Origin: Hanleya hanleyi
Lineage: Eukaryota; Mollusca; Polyplacophora; Lepidopleurida; Hanleyidae
DNA: 64,000 nucleotides
Assembly: GCA_036873755.1 (NCBI GenBank)
Contig: JAVTVY010025397.1
Location: 41,203-105,202, forward strand
Direction: 5' to 3'
Part shown: positions 30,318 to 42,300 of the stretch, in pieces
How the letters are laid out: every line of letters begins with the position of its first letter
Position numbering within the stretch: position 1 is the stretch's first letter
Notes under the pieces: model-generated
Told to the model about the DNA's origin: nothing
Databases searched by the model: none
The model's input: the letters and a program-made list of their open reading frames with translations, nothing else
Position numbers and translations under genes: made by a program

Positions 30318-33300
30318 TAGACGGACATCATTGTGGCACCTATATCGAGCTTTCCGCAGCTAAAGCTACGGGCTCGATAAAAACTGTCAACGATCAATGA
30401 TTTCCTGATTTTTGGCAACAGTGACCTTTGACCTCTGACCTCGACCTCAATTTCGGTATGCGACACATCGTCTCCACCTGGTGTATCCACTCACAAAAAA
30501 TTGCAACTGTGGATAGAAAACGTTCACAGATATAGACCGGACACGAACACTTCAGTGATTTCCTGTTTTTTCGGCCAGTGACCTTTGACCTGTGACCTCG
30601 ACCTTTATTTTGGTACGCGACACATCGTCTCCCCGTAGGGTATCCACTCACCAAAAATTGGAGCTGTGGATAGGAAACTGTCCCAGATATAGACCGGACA
30701 CGAGAACCGGACAGACGGACAGACAGACAAGACGGGCAGACGGACGGAAACCGCCATCACATAATACGTACGCCTTTTGGGCGGGCGTATAAAAATGGGT
30801 GACAACTCCACAGGACAAATGCCATATACATGTAGGGGAGACAACTCTGAATGTTTCAAGCTAATCTTGATTCAGTTTTGGGGGACTATGAATCTGACCT
30901 TTGACAAATTGATCTCAAAATGAATATGGCTGCTATTTGCCATGCGAGTAAGGTATACCCAAAGTTTGGTACCAATTCATACCTTGAAACTAGAGATATG
31001 GCATGGATAACAAATGTTAATGGATGAATGGACAGAAAGCAACATCGCATCACATGACCTCATCTTGGAAAGGCATATCAAAATGTGAGGTTTAATGATT
31101 TCTTGATTTTACGGTCAAAGTGACCTTGACCTAAATTTTGGTACACGACACATTGTCTTCGCTCAATGTATAAAAACCATAGATTTACTATGCACACAAA
31201 AAATCATGATTTTTAACAATTTCATGATTTTGGGGGTCACAGTGACCTTGACATTTGACCTTGACCTACTTTTTGGTACGTGACGCATCATGTCCCCCTA
31301 ATGTATCTACTGACACAAAAACAGTTATTTTTTATATTTTCCTGATTTTGGAGTCACTGACCTTTGACCTTCGACCTTGACCTAATTTTTGGTATGTGAC
31401 AATTCATTTTCCCCTATTGAATCCACTCACAAAAAAAATGAAATTTTTAATGATTTTCTGATTTTTCGGTCACACTGACCTTTGACCCCGACCTACATTT
31501 GGTATGCAACACATCGTTCCCCCCTGGGGCATCCACTCACCAAAAATTAGAACTGTAGATAGAAAAATGTCAATGATCAATGATTTTCTGATTTTTAGGC
31601 AACAGTGTCGACCTTTGACCTCGACCTCAATTTCGATACGCGACACATCGTCCTCACCTAGTGTATCCACTCACAAACAATTGCAACTGTGGAGAGAAAA
31701 TATTCACAGATATAGATCGGACACGAAAACTTCAGTGATTTCCTGTTTTTCATGCCGATGACCTTTGACCTCTGACCTCGACCTTCATCTTGGTACGCGA
31801 CACATCGTTTCTTCGTAGGGTATCCACTCACCAAAAATTGGAACTCTAGATAGAAAGCTCTCCCAGATATAGACCAGACACGAGGGACGGACAGACGGAC
31901 GGACGGACGGACACACGGACGGAAACCGCCATCACATAATACGTCCGCCTTTTGGCGGGCGTATAAAAAGTGACTGTATCAATCTCATGCTGCCATGGAT
32001 TCCATTTTCATTGTCATTCTTATTGACTGTAACTCCTATTAACATGATTAAATACTTACCAGACAGATTCACCAATCAGACAAAATGGAATATCTCCAAG
32101 TACTTCTATTGTCTATTTGTTAATTGTATTTTGTATCTGTCCGTGTTAAGAGGAGGATCTATGGAAAACACTTATTTTTTTTTAATCATTTGTCAGAAAT
32201 TAATTATACTTGATGGGAATAAAGTACATATAAATGAAAAGAAGGTATATTTCAAACCATTGAAAGAAGAAATAGAGGCCTGTCTGTCCTCTCCAATTTT
32301 CCACAAAAAGTATCAGTTTTCATTTTGTTTGACCTGAAATAAGCCATACCTGCTGTAAATGAGAAGCTGTAGTGCTCAGGTGTCTCTGTATGTTCTCCGA
32401 TCTCCTCCATGTTAAGGCTGACATAACTGACAGATGCCGTCTCTCCACTCGGGTAGGTCAAATACCCCACCATCAAACTAGGGATAAACACATTCTAAAA
32501 TTATATGTCATATCAATCTTTTCATAAAATCAACTTTGTCATTTCATCAACTATTAAATATTCGTCAAAAAATATAATTAGCTGGAGTCGTTTTACCTGA
32601 ATGATATTTTGTCATTATCTGAAGGAAATCCCACTTATATCAAACTTGAACAGTGTCATTATTTTGAATGCGAATAGACCTAAATCATGATGATGTTTTA
32701 TCCCTCTTTCAATGCACCGGCATTTTTAACAGTTCCAAGCTGGTACCAACACTGTCATGAACATCAATAAAGCAAAGATACAGTACCCCTCTGATGATCG
32801 TAATGACACAGCTCCCAAAGCTGAATAGATATATTTTTTGTCATTTAGAAAGTGATCGTATAACAGTATTTTCGTTATTTTGGGATAACACTATCTTGGA
32901 ATAGCACAAATTCTAGTGCTGAAAATTTGATAATGAAGTCGGGTTGGGACTGTTCCAGATAAAAATACATGGGATCAGGGGGAGATTATTCAGTTCTGTG
33001 GTACATGTACCGGTATATGTGTTGTGGGTGGTGTACCATCATTTAACATTATGGAGATAGGATACATGGTATATGGCTGGTTGGGGTCAGAAAAAGATGT
33101 CTCCCCTCCCCCCCCATGTACGATTTTCCGGAACAGCCCCTTGGCATGGTCGGTATAATAGATTGAAATTCCCAAATTATATCATTACCCACAATGACCG
33201 AAATCATTCATGATTTAGTCCACTTTAGAAGCAGGCAAAGACTATGATAAATTTTCCTCCGATCTGAATCGCAACCTTGTTTTTTTGCAAAGACAAGCTG

Positions 33301-36300
33301 TGTGTCATTCACAGTACCGTACTGTATGCTTGAGGTTGATAAAATGATTTCATGATTGAACAAAATACTGATAATACACTGTTGGCAGCTGAACAGTAAG
33401 TTTAGGCCAAAAAAGAAGTCTTTGTTTCTGGTCAAAAACCCTCCAACATAGTACTGCAGTGAGATAATTTTTTTAAATTATTTTGTGGTTTCCTTCTTTT
33501 GGAAGGACCCTGATCAGTATGCAATGCCATGAACTAAAAGCATTCATTTCTCAAAATAATTTGAACAGCGATATAGAAGGGCCAATTATCACATTATAAC
33601 AGATAAATTCAAGGTTGATAACTCTTGCCATGGTCAAAGGAGAAAGCTGAACTTAACTGAAAAGTTTGCAAACAAGTGTTGGTATGCATGATATGGAATG
33701 ATGCACATGCTATGAGAAGTGGTGTTGTTGCACAGCATTGTTTTCCCCATTTTTGATTGTACATTTATGATCTCTATCTATCTAACAAAGGTCGAAAAAG
33801 AATTAAAGATTGAAGTGCATGTTTCAAAATGACACTGAGACTCGTGCCAAACTGAAACTAAAGATTCTCTTTGAGGACTTAGGGACAGGGTCAAGTAGGC
33901 ACAATGCATATATACATCTTGCACACTGGAAGAATTAAAAGCACATTGATGCAGTTAGTATTTGTATGCAGGCAAGCTAGGAGAAATCTCAGCTTACTGT
34001 GATGTAGTATCAGGAATACTAACGATACCACACTGGGCTGTCATACCATTCTGTTAAACAACAAATGGAATCAAACAATTCAAAGATCAGGGGTTGGGTG
34101 CAATCACAAAAAGACAAAGTATTACATATGTACAGCCAAGTAAAGGGACTTACTTACAAGTGATCTCTTTATCACCTTTTCAATCGACTTGGTCAGAATT
34201 TTACATTTGTTTGTTAACTCATGTAATCTCTCTAATAATTTGCACATATTAAAACAAGAAGTCAATTCCAGAAAATAATCTGTCAATATTCAGCTCTGAT
34301 TGTTCAGAAATGCTCACAAATGGGCTACAAGATGTTGGCAAAAGAAAAACCACTAAAAGTGATTGAATTATTTAGAGAGAGTATGTGTTGCTTCGTTTCG
34401 CATGAAATGAACAAATATATTTTTCCTATTAAATATATGTATCAATGCAATGTGTTATCCTTGTTTGTATGAGTAAGGCCATTGTGTGGCAGGGATCCAG
34501 GTGGAGCAACTGGAATATTGAAGGGGGTGCAAACAGTGGTGGGACAGGAACGGGGTGGCCCACTCTATCAGACGGGGGTGGGGAGTCCTCCCCTGCAAAA
34601 TTTTGGAAGGTTAGATGCGATTTAATACACTTTTGACAGTTCTGAGAAGCTTTAAACAGGTAGAATTTTTCACAATGAAATCATGTCAGAGATACTGAAC
34701 AAAATGCCAACGAGCAGTTTTCAATGTAATTTCCCTCACATTGCTTCGATCATAAACAACAATTTGTCAACTATACCCACCTAACCATTTGAAAGATCAA
34801 AACTTGGGAGTTCTGTATATGTGGATGAGGGATGGTGGGTACTCCCCTATAAAATTTTAGAATTCGTTCTTCACATGTCTGATGGGGGACAATGCTCTTT
34901 ACATATTTGATCCATTTCAAGGCACTCCAGTCAAAATTATTGGGGGTGGAGGGAGGGGGTGCAAAGTGGTCCTTGGCTCCCACCCTCTCATCTCATATTG
35001 GGAGCTAGCCCCAATGGCTTCACCTGTGTTGACTTGCACCTTTTCACTTCTTCCTCCTAATTAGTATAATATGTGGATCATACTAAAAGAGCTTTAGGTT
35101 ATCCCTCTGATACAACAGGATAGGTTTTGCCCAAATTAGGAGCAAAAAAAACCACTTTTTTTATTGTTTTTTTTTTTAATTTTCTTTCATTGAGAATCAA
35201 TGTTCAGTTATGTTCATTGAGATTCCTCATCAATTAAGTGTCATATTTTGCTCTTGAATTAAGACATAATTTGGATTAAATGGATCTGGATGATTTACTG
35301 AATAAACCCATATAAACTATCTTCCTCAAATATCATGAATATATGTTTGTGTTGGCTAATGGAATATTAAAATTATGTTCAATATGGCATGACATGGCAA
35401 GTACAAGTTTTTAGATCAAAAGTATGTAGACTGCCACATTTTGGCAATAAAGAGAGTCTTTTCTACTCACTTGGCAAAGTTACTAGTAATAATCGTGATA
35501 TTGGATCACTTGTATAGTACCCTGACTACTACAAGGAAAGTATGTAATACACAAATTATTATCATCACATGAATGCAACAGGGTAAGAAAGACAGAACAA
35601 AACAAAATTTATATCACTGCATGTAATTTTTTTATACAACCAATGATGAAAAGTGTCAGAATGGAACACCCAGACCAATATCACTATCAACAATATAACA
35701 GTTTCATGTTTGTTTCAAGTGAAGTATGAAAGGACCATTATTTACCTCCAAGTAGATGAAGTGGATGGCATATCTATGGAAGGACCGCCAGTCTCGGAAT
35801 GTTTGTTGGTGTAACCACTGTAGCCTGACCCTGGTCCTGGAATGTTTGTTGGTGTAACCACTGTAACCCGACCCTCGTCCTGAAATGTTTGTTGATTTAA
35901 CCCGATCTTGTCCAGGAATGTTTGTTAGCGTAACCGTTGTAACCCAACCCCTGTCCTGGAATGTTTGCTGGTGTAACCAATGTAACCCGACCCTTGTCCT
36001 GGAATGTTTGTCGGTGTAACCACCATAGCCTAACCCTGGTCCTAAAATGTTTGTTGGTGTAACCACTGTAACCCGACCCTTGTCCTGGAATGCTCATTTG
36101 TGTAACCCGACCCTTGTCCTGGAATGTTTGTTAATGTAACCCGACCTTGTCTTGGAATGTTTGTTGGTGTAACCAATGTAACCCAACCCTTGTCCTGGAA
36201 TGATTGTTGGTGTAACCATTGTAACCCGACCCTTGTCCTGGAATGTTTGTTGGTGTAGCCATTGTAACCTGACCCTTGTCCTGGAATGTTTGTTGGTGTA

Positions 36301-39300
36301 ACCACCGTAACCTGATCTTTGTTCTGAAATATTTGTCGGTGTAACCATTGTAACCTGACTCTTGTCCTGGAATGTTTGTTGGTGTAACCACTGTAACCTG
36401 ACCCTTGTCCTGGAATGTTTCTTGGTGTAACCATTGTAACCCGACGCTTGTTCTGGAATGTTTGTTGGTGTAAAAATTGTAACCCGAGCCTTGTCCTGGA
36501 ATGTTTGTTGGTGTAACCATTGTAACCTGACCCTTGTCCTGGAATGTTTGTTGGTGTAACCACTGTAACCTGACCCTTGTCCTGAAATGTTTGTTGGCGT
36601 AACCACTGTAACTCGACCCTTGTCCTGGAATGTTGGTTGGTGTAACCATTGTAACCTGACCCTTGTCCTGGAATGTTTGTTGGTGTAAATGCCATAGACC
36701 GATCCTTGTCATGGAATGTTTGTTGGTGTAACCACCATAGCCTGATGCTTGTCATGGAATGTTTGTTGGTGTAACCACCGTAGCCGGACCCTGGAATGTT
36801 TGTTGGTGTAACCACTGTAGCCTGACCCTGGTCCTGGAATGTTTGTTGGTGTAACCACTGTAGCCCAAACCTGGTCCTGGAATGTTTGTTGTAACCACCG
36901 TAGCCAGACCATGGTCCTGGAATGTTTATTGGGTTAACCACTGTAGCCCGACCCTGGTCCTGGAATGTTTGTTGGTGTACCCACTGTAGCCCAACCCTGG
37001 TCCTGGAATGTTTGTTGGTGTAACCGCTGTAGCCCGACCCTGGTCCTGGAATGTTTATTGATGTATAACCCCTGTAGCCCGACCTTGGTCCTGGAATGTT
37101 TGATGGTGTAACCACCGTAGCCCGACCCCGGTCCTGGAATGCTTGTTGGTGTAACCACCATAGCCCGACCCTGGTCCTGGATTGCTTGTTGGTGTAACCA
37201 CCATAGCCCGACCCTTGTCCTGGAATGTTTGTTCCAGTTACTCAATTACTGAATGGTAACCAACCCATTTCTGCTTACCTACCAGTACCTCTTTGTGACT
37301 GCACATTAATGGTAGGAAAGTCCCCTTGTTGTACTGTTCAGTTGACAAGATGGTTATCAATCAGTAACTGAACAGTGCCAAATGGTCACCAATCAGATAC
37401 CACACATTTCATTTATGGTATAACCTACCAGTAACTTACCAGTATCCTTCGAGTCAGAACCGCAATGCTAAGTTAGGATCATGGTGGCTACCAATTGGTT
37501 ACCAATCAGGTATCAGTAGGTAACTGGAAAAAACCTTTTATTTACGGCCATATGATAACTGATTAGTAACTGCATAGTACTGTTGTTGGGGCAATATTTT
37601 GAAGTCAGTTTTTCTCGGAGCTGTGAGATTTTGCACATCATCTGAACATTATCTGTAATTATCTTGTAATTTCATGACTATCCATCCAAAAAGAATTTCA
37701 TCCTGACAACTCTGCATGAAGTCAGAGGCCAATCCCAAAGCGACAACATTGGAAGCTCATCGTCATTGTGCTTTGAAAATAACATGTGAGGTATTGGAGA
37801 TTTTTTCTATTCTGAATAATTTTCATTGAAATTTCAGAATAAAATACAGAAATTACATAGAATTTCACCACTCTGATCAACACTAATAAAACAATTGGCT
37901 CCAATATATTGCCAAAAATCTTGTTCTCTTGAACGTGAGTACAGTGAGTTCCCATGTCAAGTTCCTCTGCATTTTACCTGTACATCCTCACAAAGTGGCT
38001 GTATTCGGTCCATACTTTCAACAGAGGACCTGGAACTGATGCCATATCCAGGACTGTACCCCCTACAACCATCCTTCATACCACTCTCATCACTTCTACG
38101 ACTTCTCCATTGGCGGACGTGAAACAGGATATAAAATAAAATCTTCTTCAGGTAATACCATTGTCCTGGAATGAAAGAAACATTTGACTAGTGCTTGAAT
38201 CGATAAATTTTCTTTCCATGAAATTACATTACCAAGTCCTCATTCAATGAGCAGACAAACAGACACACTTGTGCATTGACTAGGTACACATACTATTACT
38301 TGTGCATTAGCTACACATACTATAGTACTCAGGGGTCACAAAAAAAAATTTCAGTTGGTCGCCATTTGTCGAGTGAGGCTAAAAATCTACTCGCCACATT
38401 GGCGACCTAATGTTTTATTCACTCGCCAATCCCTAGCGACCTTTCGATGTAATAAAGTGACAGACGAATCAGTCTTCCAACAACATGATAATCCAGTTTT
38501 AGTTTGAAAAATAAAAGAGAAAAAAAAAAATATTGCAGTGTACCCTCGAAATTTTGCGCGAAGGAAACGATCATTTGTGTGTCGGTTACGCAAATCCGAA
38601 ATGGCTTGAATGAAAAGTCGGGTCAGGTGAAACAAAAGTTCCAAACTCTTCTCTGCAAACTTTTACCACATGACGTTTGTCTTTCAGCATATAAATTTAC
38701 TGAGCTGGTTTTACTTGACTACAATTGTTTTAGAAGCGACACTGAAGTCAAAACGCACATGTCGTGCTTCAGGCACACCATCACCTTCTTGACCTTGAAC
38801 TTGCAAATTCCCGCCAAGATTGTTTCATAGAATTTGTTTACTATAATTTTTACTATGATGATTTCATTGGCTGAGAATGGTCAGCGGGTCGTGAATTAAC
38901 TTTTCTAGGGCGAGCACGTGATCTTATTGTGTCACGCCTGTGCATGATTTCAAGAGCACGGATATTACATCAGACCACGTGGTCTCTATAAATAGACTAG
39001 GCTTCCCCATATCTGTATCGTAGGCATTATTCTGTCATTATTTCCTGTACATTTTAGGCCTGATTGGATTTCGCTGCCTGATAAACTAAACACAAAAATA
39101 CTTTGGCGACTAAACACTTCATTGACCAAAAATTCACTCGCCACTTTGCCGAGTTACTCTATTTTTTAATCGACACATTGGCGAGTGACTAGAAAATTCA
39201 GTCGCCAGTTGTCATTTTTTAGTCGCCATTGGCGAGTTGTCGACCGGGTTTTGTGAGCACTGGACTACTTGCGCATTGATTAGCAGCACATACTGGTAAA

Positions 39301-42300
39301 ATTATGCATTGACTGGGCACACATACTAGTGCTTGTGTGTGCATGGACTAGGTACAATTATTACTACTTGTGCCTTGACAAAGCACACATACTATTACAT
39401 GTACATTGAATGGGTACATATTCTAGTACTTGTGTATTGACTAGGTACACATACTAGTAAAATTGTGCATTGACTAGGCACACATACTAGTGCTTGTGTG
39501 TGCATGGACTAGGTACAATTATTACTACTTGTGCCTTGACAAAGCACACATACTATTACATGTACATTGAATGGGTACATATTCTAGTACTTGTGTATTG
39601 ACTAGGTACACATACTAGTAAAATTGTGCATTGACTAGGCACACATACTAGTGCTTGTGTGTGCATGGACTATGTACAATTATTACTACTTGTGCCTTGA
39701 CAAGGCACACATACTATTACATGTACATTGAATGGGTACATATTCTAGTACTTGTGTATTGACTAGGTACACATACTAGTAAAATTGTGCATTGACTAGG
39801 CACACATACATACTAGTAATTGTGAATTGACTACGTACACATACTATTACTTGTGCATTGATAAGATACACATACTAGTACTTGTGTATTGACTAGTTAC
39901 ACATACTAGTATGTGTGTATTGACTAGCTATACATACCAGTGCTTGTGCAATGACTAGGCACAAATACTAATAAAATTGTGCATTGTCTAGGCACACATA
40001 CTAGTACTTGTGCATTGACTAGGCACAAATATTAGTAAAATTGTGCATTGACTAGGCACACATACTATTATTTGGACATTGTCTAGGTACACATACTAGT
40101 GCTTGTGCATTGACTAGGCACACATACTAGTACTTGTGCATTGACTAGGCACAAATACTAGTACTTGTGCATTGACTAGGTACACATACAAGTATGTGTG
40201 CATTGACTGGGTACACATACTAGTACTTGTGCATTGTCTAGGTACACATTCAAGTACATGTGCATTGTCTAGATACACATACTACTTGTGCATTGACTAG
40301 CTATCCATACTAGTACCTGTGCATTGTCTGGGTACACATACTAGTAATTGTGCATAGACTAGGTAAGACACTAGTACTTGTGCACTATCGCTATATAGCT
40401 GAAATATTGCTGAACGCGACATTAAACCTTAATTCTCTCTCTCTCTCCTACTTGTGCATTGACCAGTACACACACTACATTGTACATTGATACTTTCACA
40501 GGGCTGATCAGCCCAGGCCCTGTAAGTGCTTTTATTCTGGCATAATATCAGCCTGGTATAAATCACTGATAGTGTAGTTCAATTGAAACCAACTCTCATG
40601 TGAGCAAATCATCCCCGCTGTAATGGTCAATACTAAGCCTGTAAACTCAGCCAAGTTGACATGGCTTCGTTCGTTCGTACACTTAGCCATGAGTCCTCTT
40701 CATACCCTTACATGTACACTCCGGGATCACACGGCTCCATGGGTCGTTCGGCTCTATCCGGCAATAAAACAACCCATCCCAACTACCTGTCTATTGGTTT
40801 TATCGAGTTCAGCAAAGAATTTGATTGCCGTGAAGAGCTCATCCGTCTGCAATCAGTCTTCAAACATCAACGGTCGGTTGACTTCCCCGCCATGATCTTC
40901 GTACAGGTCACGTGATCTGCACGACACGTTGCTGATCACGTGACCTGTACGAAGATCATTTATAGAATGCAAAGCCTGCTAGGCAAACATAGAATACATT
41001 GACTAGGCACACGTTGAGGCACACTGAGGCACATAAGACTAGTTGTACATAGAGGCACACCGAGCAGTTTGTAGATTGAGGGCACAATGCGTAGTGTGTA
41101 CGTCATAGTATTAGCCAGAAATGGAGGAGCTAGGTTTGAAAATTTCTACTTTTCATGAAACAGGGATTATACCTCCTATCTCTGTCATGTTAAATCTGAC
41201 AGATTTGGAGTGTGTAAACTGGAATCAGTGCATACAAAACACTCCAGCACACCCCTCTGGCTAAGACTGTGCACAGTACGTTGACGCACATAGGGTAGCA
41301 TTTACATTGGCTAGGCACTTTGACAATACCACTGATTAGACACACTGAGTAGTTGATACATCGAGTGAAACTGAGTGGCTTATAAACTGAGCCACACCGA
41401 TTAGCTTGTAGTACATTGACTAGACTCACTGAGTAGTTTGTACACTGACTGGACCAACAGTGTAGTCTGTACGCTGACTAGACCAACAGTAGATTGTACA
41501 TTGACTAGACCCAGTGAGTAGTTCATATACTGAGTAGGCCTACTCAATAGTTTGTACATTGACTGGACCAACAGATTAGTCTGTACGCTGACAAGACCTA
41601 CTGAATACATCATACATGTAGTTTGTACATTGACTAAACCCACTGAGTAGTTCATACACTGACAGGACCAACTCTGTAGTTTGTACTTTGACTAGACCCA
41701 CAGAGTAGTTTGAACACTGACTAGGCTCACCTGATCGACTAAAGACTAGACTCACCGAGTAGTTTGTACATTGACTAGGCTCAGTCAGTAGCTTGTACAC
41801 GGACTACGTCAACGAAGTAGTTTGTATATTGACTTGACTCAATGAGTAGTTTGTAGATTGACTAGTCCCAATGACTAGTTTGCACATTTACTATACCCAT
41901 TGAGTAGTTTGCAAATTGACTAGGCTCACAGAATAGTTTGTACACTGAATAGACCCACAGACTAGTTTGTATATTGACTAGACCCACTGAGTACTTTGTA
42001 CATTTTCTATACCCAGTCAGTATAGTTTGTACATTGCCTAACAGACCAGACCCACTGAGTAGTTTGTACACTGACTAGACCCACTGAGTAGTTTCTACAC
42101 TGACTAGACCCACTGAATAGTTTGTACACTGACTAAACCCACTGAGTAATTTGTACACTCACTGGACTCTCAGTAGTTTGTACACCGACTACACCCACTG
42201 AGTAATTTGTACACTCACTGGACTCACTCAGTAGTTAGTACACCGACTACACCCACTGTCCACTGAGTAGTTTGTACACTGACTAGACCCACTGAAGTTT

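Noticed and set aside
36042..37115. 357-codon minus-strand ORF as an independent gene
   Set aside because: It is wholly made of the 43-bp tandem unit, which lacks stops in all minus frames, so its length carries no evidence of selection. It is reported as a repeat and as a finding about exon 3.
40623..40915. Overlapping 84- and 90-codon plus-strand ORFs as genes
   Set aside because: No family resemblance, no splice context, and they run into an inverted repeat. They may be part of an unrecognised element; not enough to call a gene.
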